From NCBI GenBank assembly GCA_024641665.1, contig JAHECP010000018.1:1-54558 (forward strand): 54,558 nucleotides of DNA, read 5' to 3'. Under the pieces are notes generated by a model. The model was given only the letters and a program-made list of their open reading frames with translations, did not search any database and was not told the DNA's origin. Numbering within the stretch: position 1 is the first letter of the stretch; every line of letters starts with the position of its first letter. Made by a program: the position numbers and the translations under genes. The DNA is from Acidobacteriota bacterium (GTDB lineage: Bacteria; Acidobacteriota; Vicinamibacteria; Vicinamibacterales; JAHECP01). Below, piece after piece: positions 33,845-42,480 of the stretch.

Positions 33845-36438
33845 TGCGGCTCTACCGCGCGCTGCTGCGCCTCTACCCGGCGTCGTTCCGTCACGAGTAC
33901 GGCGGCGAGATGCGCGCGCTCTTCGCGCGGCGCCGCCGCGAGGCGTCGGGCGCCGGCGCTCGGCTCGCGCTCTGGCTCGAGACGCTCGCCGACGTCGTCC
34001 CCAACGCGGCCGCGGTGCACGCCGAGATCCTGCGGCACGATCTTCACTACACCCTCCGGAGCCTGGCTCGCGCGCGCGGCTTCGCGGTGACGGCCATCGT
34101 GGTCTCGGCGCTCGGCATCGGCGCGACAACCGCGGCGTTCTCGATGGCGATGCACGTGCTGCTGCCGCGGCTGCCGTTCCCGGACGCCGGCCGCCTCGTG
34201 GCGTTCTGGCAGGATCAGGGGTTCCGGGGGTACTCGCACCTCGAGCTCTCGCCGGCCAACTACCGCGACTGGCGGCGCATGGCGGCGAGCGTCGCGTCGA
34301 TGGGCGTGTACACCGGCACCTCGGCGAACGTGGTGGGCGTGGGCGAGCCGCAGCGCGTGCCCTGTGCCCTGGTCAGCGCGAGCCTGCTTCCGACGCTGGG
34401 CGTCCGGCCCGAGCTGGGCCGCCTGTTCGAGGAGGCCGACGACACCTACGGCGCCGAGAAGACGATCATGCTCAGCGACCGCTGGTGGCGCGCGGCGTTC
34501 CAGGCGGACGAGGGCGTCCTCGGGAAGACGGTGAGCGTGGACGGCGAGCCGTACGTGGTCATCGGCGTGATGCCCCCGGGCTTCGAGTTCCCCACGCGCG
34601 TGACCGAGTTCTGGATCCCGTACCAGTTCTCGCCCGACGACTACGCCGACCGCACCAACGTGTACCTGTACGGCGTCGCGCGGCTGAAGCCGGGCGTCAC
34701 CCTGGCGCAGGCGCGGGCGGACCTGGGCGCGGTGGCCGCGCGGCTCGCGCGCGAGTATCCGAAGGCGAACGAGAAGACCGGCGCGACGGTGGAGTGGCTG
34801 CGCGACCAGGTGCCGTCGCAGACGCGGCTCCTGCTCGTCGCGCTGGTGGGCGCGTCGGTGTGCGTGCTGCTCATCGCGTGCCTCAACCTCGCCAACCTGC
34901 TGATGGCGCGCGCGCTCGGCCGGCGGCGCGAGCTGGCGGTGCGCGCGGCGCTCGGCGCCGGACGCGAGCGCCTGGCGCGCCAGATGCTGACCGAGAGCCT
35001 GCTGCTCGCCGCGTGCGGCGGCGTCCTCGGCGTGCTGCTCGCGGTCGTGGTGGACCCCCTGCTCGCGCGGCTCGTGCCGCAGGGGCTCCCGATCGCGGCG
35101 ACGCCGGGCCTGGACCTGCGGATGCTGATCGTCGCGGCGGCGGCCACGATCGCCACAGGCGTGGGCTTCGGCGTGGTGCCGGCGCTGCGGGTGAACCGCG
35201 GGGACGACGTGACCGCCCTGGCCGACGGCGCGCGCGCGGGCACCGGCCGGCCGACCGAGCGCCTGCGCGCGGCGCTGGTCGTCGGCGAGGTCGCCGCGTC
35301 GATCGCGCTCCTGATCGCCGCCGGCCTCCTGCTCCGGGCGCTCGTCCGCGTCCAGGACGTGGACCCGGGCTTCGACGCCCGCGGCGTGCTCACCCTGCGC
35401 ACGTGGCTGCCCATGCCGAAGTACGAGGCGACGGCGCAGCGCGCGGCCTTCTACCGGCGCGTGCTGGAGGACGTCGACCGGCTGCCGGGCGTGTCGAGCG
35501 CCGCCTACATCAGCTTCCTGCCGTTGGATTTCGGTGGCGGCATCTGGCCGGTGACCGGGTCCGACCTCGCCGAGCCTGCGTCGGACTCGCGGGCGGCGAG
35601 CGTGCGCTACCTGACGCCGCGCTTCTTCAAGACGCTGGGCATCCCGATTCTCGCCGGCCGGGACGTCGGCGACGGCGACACCGCCGGCGCCGAGAAGGTC
35701 GCCGTCGTCAGCGAGTCGTTCGCGCGCCTGTACTGGCCGGGCCAGAACCCGCTGGGGCGCCGCTTCTCGATCGCGTTCTTCGAGCGGACGGTGGTCGGCG
35801 TGGCGGGCGACGTCCGCGTGCGCGGCCTCGAGCGCCCCAGCGAGCCGCAGGTGTACCTGCCCTACGAGCAGATCCCGGACGGCTGGATGTCGTTCTACGT
35901 CCCGAAGGACCTCGTGGTGAAGACGACCGCCGGCGCGGGCGCGCTGCTGCCGACGATCCGGGAGATCGTCGCGCGCGCCGACCCCGCGCAGCCGATCTCG
36001 TCGGTGCGCATGCTCTCGCAGGTTGTCGCCAGCCAGACCGCGCCGCGCGCGATCCAGGTGCGCGTGCTCGGCGCCTTCGCGCTGCTGGCGTTCCTGCTGG
36101 CCGGCATCGGCATCCACGGCCTGCTGGCGTTCACGGTGAACGAGCGCACGCGCGAGATCAGCGTCCGCATGGCGCTCGGCGCGCAGCGCGGCGACATCCT
36201 GGCGCTGGTCCTGTGGCGCGGGGCGCGCCTCGCGGTGCTCGGCGTCGCCGCCGGCGGCGTGCTGGCGTTCGTCGCGGGGCGCAGCCTGCAGGCGCTGCTC
36301 GCCGGCGTCAGCCCCGGCGACCCGCCGACCTTCGCCGTGGCCGTGGCGCTCGCGCTCGTGATGACGCTGGCCGGCAGCCTCCTGCCCGCCCTGCGGGCGA
36401 TCCGCCTCGACCCGGTCATCGCGATGCGGGTCGAGTAA
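33841..36438 (+). CDS. ABC transporter permease, FtsX/MacB (ADOP) type
   Basis: A complete 865-residue permease. It opens with the family prefix RLYRALLRLYPASFRHEYGG, followed by EMRALFARRRREASG. TM1 is FAVTAIVVSALGIGATTAAF. The MacB core is followed by an FtsX unit with VCVLLIACLNLANLLMARAL and RRELAVRAALGAGRERLARQ. The second unit has GIHGLLAFTVNERTREISVR and ends AGSLLPALRAIRLDPVIAMR. The start overlaps the PadR stop; GTG 33841 and ATG 33844 are adjacent alternatives. The cargo is unknown. It is followed by tandem heptamer repeats and no further gene on this strand. Confidence 0.93.
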   Translation: MMRLYRALLRLYPASFRHEYGGEMRALFARRRREASGAGARLALWLETLADVVPNAAAVHAEILRHDLHYTLRSLARARGFAVTAIVVSALGIGATTAAFSMAMHVLLPRLPFPDAGRLVAFWQDQGFRGYSHLELSPANYRDWRRMAASVASMGVYTGTSANVVGVGEPQRVPCALVSASLLPTLGVRPELGRLFEEADDTYGAEKTIMLSDRWWRAAFQADEGVLGKTVSVDGEPYVVIGVMPPGFEFPTRVTEFWIPYQFSPDDYADRTNVYLYGVARLKPGVTLAQARADLGAVAARLAREYPKANEKTGATVEWLRDQVPSQTRLLLVALVGASVCVLLIACLNLANLLMARALGRRRELAVRAALGAGRERLARQMLTESLLLAACGGVLGVLLAVVVDPLLARLVPQGLPIAATPGLDLRMLIVAAAATIATGVGFGVVPALRVNRGDDVTALADGARAGTGRPTERLRAALVVGEVAASIALLIAAGLLLRALVRVQDVDPGFDARGVLTLRTWLPMPKYEATAQRAAFYRRVLEDVDRLPGVSSAAYISFLPLDFGGGIWPVTGSDLAEPASDSRAASVRYLTPRFFKTLGIPILAGRDVGDGDTAGAEKVAVVSESFARLYWPGQNPLGRRFSIAFFERTVVGVAGDVRVRGLERPSEPQVYLPYEQIPDGWMSFYVPKDLVVKTTAGAGALLPTIREIVARADPAQPISSVRMLSQVVASQTAPRAIQVRVLGAFALLAFLLAGIGIHGLLAFTVNERTREISVRMALGAQRGDILALVLWRGARLAVLGVAAGGVLAFVAGRSLQALLAGVSPGDPPTFAVAVALALVMTLAGSLLPALRAIRLDPVIAMRVE

Positions 36439-36460
36439 GGGCGGCTGACGCTTGCCGGGA

Positions 36461-36612
36461 CTGGGGACTGGGGACTGGGGGCTGGGGGCTCACGGCTCAC
36501 GGCTCACGGCTCACGCAGCGGACGCCTTCCCTCGACTGCGCTCGGGACAGGTCAGGCGTGCGCTACGAGTTGATTCCCGTGGTGATTTCCGTGGCGACTT
36601 CCGTGGTTATTC
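36461..36612. repeat. Intergenic heptamer and TTCCGTGG repeats
   Basis: Three blocks fill the gap. GGGACTG units grade into GGGGCTG and then CACGGCT units at about 36461-36515. A CCTCGACTGCGCTCGGGACA motif follows at about 36531-36550, and TTCCGTGG-type units at about 36575-36630. A 22-base word beginning TTTCCGTGGCGACTTCC at 36586-36607 is identical to 19555-19576 beside the other S9 peptidase gene. The stop of the S9 pseudogene (36629-36631) lies in the last unit, as in the other locus. Confidence 0.7.
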
Positions 36613-36628
36613 CGCGGTCATTCCGTGG

Positions 36629-38641
36629 TCATTGTCCTGCCTTTTCCGCGTACTTCTCCAGCCACTTCAATTCTTCGCGCACCTTGATCTTCCCGTGCCA
36701 CGGGTTCTCCGCGAGGTCGTGGCCCTCGCCGGGGAAGATCAGCAGCGTGCTCGGCACGCCGAGCGAGTGCAGCGCGTGGTCCAGCAGGTAATCCTCGAGC
36801 ACGGCGACGCGGATGTCGTCGGCGCCCGCCACCATGTGCGTCGGCGTGCGCACCTTCTCGATCTGGAAGATGGCAGCCTCGTCGTGATATCGCTACGCGG
36901 CTTCCCAGGGTCGGCCGCCGAGGGCATAGGCGTCGTCCACGGTCATGTCGTCATTGCCCCAGTTGGCGACGTGCTCGACGGCGCCTGCGCCCGTCATCGC
37001 GGCCTTGAAGCGCGTGGTCTGCGTGATCAGCCAGTTGGTCATGTAGCCGCCGTAGCTGTAGCCGGCGACCGCGAGATGATCCGGATCGGCGATCCCGTCC
37101 TTCACCAGCGCGTCGATCCCCTCCAGGATGTCCTTGCCGGGCCGTGAGACGATCTCGGGCACGATGCCGTTCAGGAACGCGTCGCCGTAGCCGGCCGAGC
37201 CGCGGTAGTTGGGCTGGAAGACGAGCCACCCGTGGGTGGCGGCGAGCGCGGACCACTGGTACCAGTCGGCCTCGAAGTGGTTGCCGTCGGCGTCGGCCGG
37301 ACCGCCGTGGATGAGCGTCAGCATCGGCAGGCCCTTCGCCTCGAACTTCCCGGGCGGGTAGATCAGCATCCCCTCGACCGGCGTCCCGTCGTCGGCCGTC
37401 CAGCGGTAGGGTTTGCCCTGCGGCAGCGCGCGCTCGGTGAACAGGCGGTTGAACGACGTGATGGCGCGCGCCTTGGCCAGGCCGTCCGTGCCGTCGGCGA
37501 GATAGACCTCGGTCGGCTCGTCGAGCGTCGAGTGTACGAACGCCGCGCGCCGCGAGCGGGACGCGAGCGTCGGGTCCTCGTAGGTGCCGGCCCGGCCCGG
37601 AATCGGGCGGGCGGCCGCGCGCGGACCCGCCAGGGCGTACAGCTGGACCTCGGTGCCGAGGCGACCCTCGACGACCACCGTGCCGTCTGCCGCGATCCCG
37701 TAGTCCAGCAGCGCGCCGCCGAAATCGGCGGCCCAGCGCTCGACCGATCCCGTCTGGCTGTCCACCCAGTAGAGCCGCTCCTGCGTGTCCTGGTACTTTC
37801 CCTCGACCGAGCCCTGGTCCACCTGGAAGAACAGATGGCGGTTGTCGCCGGCCCAGCGCAGGCCCTGCTCGAAGGCCTCGTTGTGCGTCACCTGCCGCGG
37901 GGCACGCGTGCCGTCGGCCGTGGCCAGATCGACGACGAAGACCTCGAACTCCGACGGATCCTCCTGCCGCTCGGAGACCGACGTCGTGTCGAACGCCAGC
38001 GCGTGGCCGTCGGGCGAGGCGGCGAGATCCTGCACGCGCCAGGGCGTGCGGGCACGCACGCGCGCGTCCGGCGTCGCCCCGGTGTCCTCGTCCGCGGGTG
38101 CGGTGGACGACGTGCCAGCCGCCGCCCGGCGCGCCAGCACGTCCGCCACCTCGATGCTGCTGATCTCGTCACCGCGCTCGCCGCGTCGGTACTGGATGAC
38201 GTCCTTCCATTCTTTCTTGCGGGCGTCCCGCTGATCCGCGGTCAAGGGGAGGCGGGTGGCGAAGTACAACGTCTTCGAGTCGGGCGACCACGAGAAGGCG
38301 TGGACGTCCTCGTCGCCCGTCGTCACGGGAAAGGCCTCGCCGCCGGCCGTGGCGATCAGGTAGAGCTCGGTCACCGCCTCGTCGTCGGCGGCGGCTCCGG
38401 CGCGCGGGCCGCCCGGGCGCTCGCGGTCCGAGAGGAACGCCACCCAGCGCCCGTCGGGCGACCACTGCGGGTCGGAGTCGTGGCCGGACTGCGTCAGCTG
38501 GACGAGCGCGCCGCCACCGTGCCCGTCGTCCCGGTAGAGCCACAGGTCGTTGCGGAACCGCTCGCGCGACCAGTCCGGGCGCTCGGTGGCGATGACGATC
38601 GCCCGCCCGTCGGGCGAGAGCTCGACGTCGGTGAACGCCAC
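36629..38641 (-). pseudogene. S9 family peptidase, nonsense mutation and 5' truncation
   Basis: The minus strand encodes most of a dipeptidyl-peptidase-type enzyme. Propeller blades include DVELSPDGRAIVIATERPDW and FSWSPDSKTLYFATRLPL, and the hydrolase domain contains GGPADADG, PNYRGSAGYG and the nucleophile motif AGYSYGGYMTN. An in-frame TAG at 36893-36895 after GGRPWEAA interrupts the domain. The same frame then continues RYHDEAAIFQIEKVRTPTHM with the aspartate (GADDIRV) and histidine (GEGHDLAEN). At the other end there is no signal peptide, and the sequence merges into efpL after about 38641 (a possible GTG). As written, the product lacks two triad residues. Confidence 0.82.
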
Positions 38642-38667
38642 GGCGTCGAAAAGGCCGGGGACGAGGG

Positions 38668-39243
38668 TCAGGCCCGGCCGGCGAACTCGCGGGTCTCGGT
38701 GTGGACCTTGACCTTCTCCCCTTCCTTGATGAAGAGGGGCACCTTGATCTCGAGCCCGGTCTCGAGCGTGGCGAGCTTGGTGACGCCGCCGCTGGCCGTG
38801 TCGCCGCGGACGCCCGGCTCGGTGGACGTCACGGTCAGCTCGACGATGGGGGGGAACTGGAGGCCGATGGGCGCGCCGTTGAACTTCTGCACCTGGATGA
38901 CGAGGTTGTCTGCGAGGAGCGTTCGGTCGTCGCCCACCTGGTCGGAGGTGAGCGTCAGCGTCTCGAACGTGTCCTGGTCCATGAAGTGGTAGCCGACGCT
39001 GTCGGCGTACAGGTACGACGCGGTGATCGTGGCGAGGTCGGGCTCGCTGAACTTCTCGCCGGCCTTGAAGGTCCGGTCGAACACGGCCCGGGTCACCAGG
39101 TTGCGCATCTTGACGCGGACGAGCGTCTGGCCGCCGCGGGCCGTCGGCCTGGAGATCTCCACGTCGAGGCACACGTACGGCGCGCCCTCGTGCTCGATGA
39201 ACGTCTTCCGCTTGATGTCGATCGCCTCGATCAGGCTGGGCAT
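38668..39243 (-). CDS. efpL: Elongation factor P-like protein EfpL (YeiP type)
   Basis: A 191-residue three-domain EF-P homologue that binds stalled ribosomes at the E site and promotes peptide bond formation at difficult sequences. The loop that carries the modified residue in EF-P reads ISRPTARGGQTLVRVKMRNL. The SPTARG-x2-TL motif is that of YeiP/EfpL and not the PGKG of ordinary EF-P. The end TETREFAGRA also resembles the YeiP end (EERRYMGRAD). It is the last gene of an apparent envelope-protein operon, 23 bases after the TPR gene. TAGAAT (complement of 39253-39258) nine bases before the ATG could give it its own promoter. Confidence 0.85.
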   Translation of the reverse strand: MPSLIEAIDIKRKTFIEHEGAPYVCLDVEISRPTARGGQTLVRVKMRNLVTRAVFDRTFKAGEKFSEPDLATITASYLYADSVGYHFMDQDTFETLTLTSDQVGDDRTLLADNLVIQVQKFNGAPIGLQFPPIVELTVTSTEPGVRGDTASGGVTKLATLETGLEIKVPLFIKEGEKVKVHTETREFAGRA

Positions 39244-39266
39244 GATCCAGCTATTCTAACCCGGGG

Positions 39267-40274
39267 CTACCCAGGTCCGATTCGCTGGTTCAGCTCCGCG
39301 ATCTTCACGTCGAGGTACTCCGGCGCCTCGTAGGAGTTGGGCTGCTGCTCGTAGAACAGGCGCCTCGCCCTGACGTAGGCGTCGCGTGCGCCGACGAGAT
39401 CTCCCTGCGCCTCCCTGGCGTTGCCAAGGACGATCTGCGCGCCGATGAGCTGCGGGTTCTGGTTCAGCGCGGCTTGCGCCGCCTGCGCCGCGCTCGCCCA
39501 GTCGCCGATCACCTTGAAGTACTCGGCCCGTCGCAGATTCGCGTTGCCCTGGTCGCCGCCGGGCGGCTGCGCGCCGGCGGCGGCCATCACGATCGTCACG
39601 GGGCGTGACACGACGCGGCCCCGCCACGTCCCGGCAGGCAGATCCAGGCCGGCCGGCACCTCGAAGGCGGCGACGACTTGGTACGTTCCGGCCTGTATCT
39701 GCGCGGCAGCCTGCGGGGAGACCGCATACTGGACCTTGGCGACCGAGGTCGCGTCGAGGGTCACGGATCGCGACTCGGGTGTGGCCACGAGCGTCAACGG
39801 CCAGTCCAGCAGCGCCGAGCCGCCGTCCGCCACGCGCTCGAAATGCAGGAAGGTCTCCCAGCCTCGCGCGTCCGTGCCGGCGCGGATCGCCTCGACCGGC
39901 TCCGACGCGCGCACCGCCTCGAGCATCGGCTGCGCGGCGACGGCGGTGAGCTCGCCGCGGGCGACGCGCTGCTGGAGGTCGTCGACGACCTGTGCATTCA
40001 GCTGGTTCGCAGCGGCCGCGTTGGCCGCGCGCGGGTTGCTGATTCGCACGGTGAACACGAACGGCGTCCCCTGCTGCAGCTCCACCTGTTTCGCGGTATC
40101 GATCTCGAGCGCGAGCGCGGGCTCCACGGGAGGGGAGGGCGCCGCGGGCCCTGGGGACACGCCGGAGGTTCCAGGTCCCGCTGGCGGCGCGGTGCTACGA
40201 CGACTGAAGAAGATCGTCGAGGCAGCCACCGCCAGGATGAGGACGCCGACCGTTATCACCAGTTTGCCACGCAT
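39267..40274 (-). CDS. Membrane-anchored protein with C-terminal TPR-like repeats
   Basis: About 335 residues. I prefer the second ATG (MRGKLVITVGVLILAVAAST), which is spaced correctly from a GAGG site; the first ATG at 40283 overlaps that site. One N-terminal transmembrane helix is followed by a proline-rich linker (PPAGPGTSGVSPGPAAPSPP). A beta-rich domain covers about 55-235 (VELQQGTPFVFTVRISNPRA and FEVPAGLDLPAGTWRGRVVS). TPR-like helices at about 250-320 read AEYFKVIGDWASAAQAAQAA and IVLGNAREAQGDLVGARDAY. The product would face the periplasm. It follows the metallopeptidase-like gene by about 9-18 bases and is not a family I can name. Confidence 0.7.
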   Translation of the reverse strand: MRGKLVITVGVLILAVAASTIFFSRRSTAPPAGPGTSGVSPGPAAPSPPVEPALALEIDTAKQVELQQGTPFVFTVRISNPRAANAAAANQLNAQVVDDLQQRVARGELTAVAAQPMLEAVRASEPVEAIRAGTDARGWETFLHFERVADGGSALLDWPLTLVATPESRSVTLDATSVAKVQYAVSPQAAAQIQAGTYQVVAAFEVPAGLDLPAGTWRGRVVSRPVTIVMAAAGAQPPGGDQGNANLRRAEYFKVIGDWASAAQAAQAALNQNPQLIGAQIVLGNAREAQGDLVGARDAYVRARRLFYEQQPNSYEAPEYLDVKIAELNQRIGPG

Positions 40275-40292
40275 GGAGGGCATCCTCGTCTG

Positions 40293-42473
40293 TCACTTTG
40301 CGTGGTCGTTCACGCAGAACTGGCTCCGGCACTTCCCCTTGGTTGCGTTGCCGGCCTTGGGGCCCCCGGGACGCCCGGGAGCGTTCACGCCCGTTCCCTG
40401 CTGGTCTTTGCAGAACACGTGTCCGGGAGCTTCCCCCGGCCCGTAGTAGGCTCCGTATTGGTACGCGCCGTCCTTGATCCACCGCACCCCACCCGCCGGC
40501 GACTCATAGAACGTCGTGCCGACGTAGCGCATGATGCACTGTTCCATGCCGCTTTCCTGCCCACCCTGGCTGGCGACCATGGCCGAACCACCATCGTGAT
40601 AATTGTAGGCCTGCCACGTGTTCGTCTTTGGGTCCAGCTTCTCCCATAGGAGGATGTCGTAGTTCGTTTCGCCATGGTGCCAGACGTTGCACCCATGAGC
40701 CAGCTCGTGCGCCGTCGTGCTTCGCACTTCCTCGTTGCCCCACCCGGGATGTTCCTTGTTGCGCTCGAGACAGGCCGCGACGTTGATCGCGACGCGGCGG
40801 GTCATCCACGGCGGTCCCGGTCCATCGCCTTGTGCTTCGCCGTAGAGGCCAGGCAGGTTCACGTCATCGAGCTCGAGGAAGTGCTGCGGGCCGCGCGTGG
40901 CGAACCCGCGGTTGAAGTTGATCACGCCCTTGTTCGGCGTCGGGCCCTTCTCGAAATCGGCTTCGTCCTCGGTGACCACATGCGGCAGGATGCCGGACTG
41001 CGCGAAATCGCCCGTCCCGCGACCGATCTCGTCCACGACGAAGAGGTCCTTCACGAGGGGGCTCGTCCGGATGTGCCGGCCCTGCTGCATGAACCCGCGA
41101 TACTCCTCGTAGAGTGACAGTCCGTCGCCTTTGTAGGCCTCGGTGCCCACGTCGTGCGGCGTCGCATCGTCGTCGGCTTCTGCGTCGAACGTCTTCAGGG
41201 CGAACGGCTTTTCCCACGAGTCGGCGACGTGGTTGCCGTTGTCGTCTCGCGGGATCGTCAGGTCGAGTTCACCTCCGCCCTCCACGTGCGCCGTGATCTC
41301 GCCGCCTCCGTCGAGGAGCGCCGTGGCGTTCAGACGCCCGTACGCGCCCCAATCGTACGACGTGATCGTCACGGTCGCTGACTTGGCCGAGTCCCGGCTC
41401 GTCGCGCTCCGGCCGTCATCCGACACGTCCAGGTCTGGATTCGAGGCGCGGTCGATCTTCAGGTCAGGCCAGAGCGAGCCGCCGCGCGCCTTGGCCTTCA
41501 GCGGCGAGTTCAGGCATACGCCCGTTTCCTCGCTCACGTCCGACAGGACGAACCTGAACTTCGCCTTCTGGCCCGCGGGCTTGGAGGGATCGCCCGCCTT
41601 GTGGAGCCTGACGGTGACGGTGATCGCATTGCCCCTGGTCGATTCGTCCTTGCCGGCTTCGGGCAGCCAGGAGTCGTAGCCGCTGGGCGGGACGATGACC
41701 GCCTCGGGGTCCGCGGCGCGGTGGCTGAGGTTCCAGGTCACCAGCTCGCTGGCGTCGGATCCTGACTCCTCGGTCTGCTTCCGACCGGAATAGGAGGAGG
41801 CCTTGGGGTCGCAGTCGAAGCTCACGTCCATGAAGGTCGGCGCGAGCGTGTGCTTCTCGTGGACGGGCTTGTCCCAGACGTCGTTCGTCGACTCAGGACG
41901 GGGGACTTGCTTGCTCCAGCTCCGGCCCACCTCCCAGACATTCAGATCCGGGCGATCACGCCAGCCATCCGCCGCGTCAACTTCGATCCGGCACGTCGTC
42001 CTACGGGGATCGTCCTGGTTGGGGTAGCGGTAGAACTTGACCACGCCCTGCGCCACCGTGGAACCAGTCGTCCTCGTGTCGTATCCCTGCTCGCTGTACA
42101 GCTTCGCGACGGGACTGTCCATGCTGGACGATTCGAAGGTGTACGTGGAGGCGTCCACCGTCAGGTTCACGGTCGCGGACCCCAGCCACGACCGCATGTC
42201 ATCGTTCTCCGCAGCGAGGCGAAAGCCCTGATAGGTCGCCGTGGTGTCATAGTGCGACCGGGACACGTGGTGGTCCGTCTCGGGCGGATAGCTTTGCGTC
42301 TTGTCACTCTCGGAGTGGCTCCGGCGGACGACCGTCACAGTGCCCTGCCAGGTCTGTTCATCCTGATCCGCGGCATAGGACGTGACGCGAAAGTCGGGAG
42401 GCGGAAGGCATACGACGAGACCAACGCACAGCACGGTCGCGGCGTAGCGCATGAATCCGGCTGTCTGTTGCAT
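40293..42473 (-). CDS. Secreted multidomain protein with HExxHxxxxxH zinc-protease site
   Basis: A 726-residue exported protein (signal MRYAATVLCVGLVVCLPPPD after a short extension; SD AGAGGGA). The N-terminal 30-270 is beta-rich with serine/threonine-rich stretches. An Ig-like domain covers about 275-405. A calcium-loop-like segment DDNGNHVADSWE (410-421) and KGDGLSLYEEYRG (448-460) follow, as in thrombospondin type-3 repeats. The C-terminal domain holds HELAHGCNVWHH (589-600), which fits the metzincin pattern HExxHxxGxxH except Asn for Gly at position eight. A candidate Met-turn is CIMRY (Met648). Four or more cysteines are in this domain. Protease activity is inferred. I do not recognise the full-length family. 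Confidence 0.7.
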   Translation of the reverse strand: MQQTAGFMRYAATVLCVGLVVCLPPPDFRVTSYAADQDEQTWQGTVTVVRRSHSESDKTQSYPPETDHHVSRSHYDTTATYQGFRLAAENDDMRSWLGSATVNLTVDASTYTFESSSMDSPVAKLYSEQGYDTRTTGSTVAQGVVKFYRYPNQDDPRRTTCRIEVDAADGWRDRPDLNVWEVGRSWSKQVPRPESTNDVWDKPVHEKHTLAPTFMDVSFDCDPKASSYSGRKQTEESGSDASELVTWNLSHRAADPEAVIVPPSGYDSWLPEAGKDESTRGNAITVTVRLHKAGDPSKPAGQKAKFRFVLSDVSEETGVCLNSPLKAKARGGSLWPDLKIDRASNPDLDVSDDGRSATSRDSAKSATVTITSYDWGAYGRLNATALLDGGGEITAHVEGGGELDLTIPRDDNGNHVADSWEKPFALKTFDAEADDDATPHDVGTEAYKGDGLSLYEEYRGFMQQGRHIRTSPLVKDLFVVDEIGRGTGDFAQSGILPHVVTEDEADFEKGPTPNKGVINFNRGFATRGPQHFLELDDVNLPGLYGEAQGDGPGPPWMTRRVAINVAACLERNKEHPGWGNEEVRSTTAHELAHGCNVWHHGETNYDILLWEKLDPKTNTWQAYNYHDGGSAMVASQGGQESGMEQCIMRYVGTTFYESPAGGVRWIKDGAYQYGAYYGPGEAPGHVFCKDQQGTGVNAPGRPGGPKAGNATKGKCRSQFCVNDHAK

Positions 42474-42480
42474 GGTCCCT

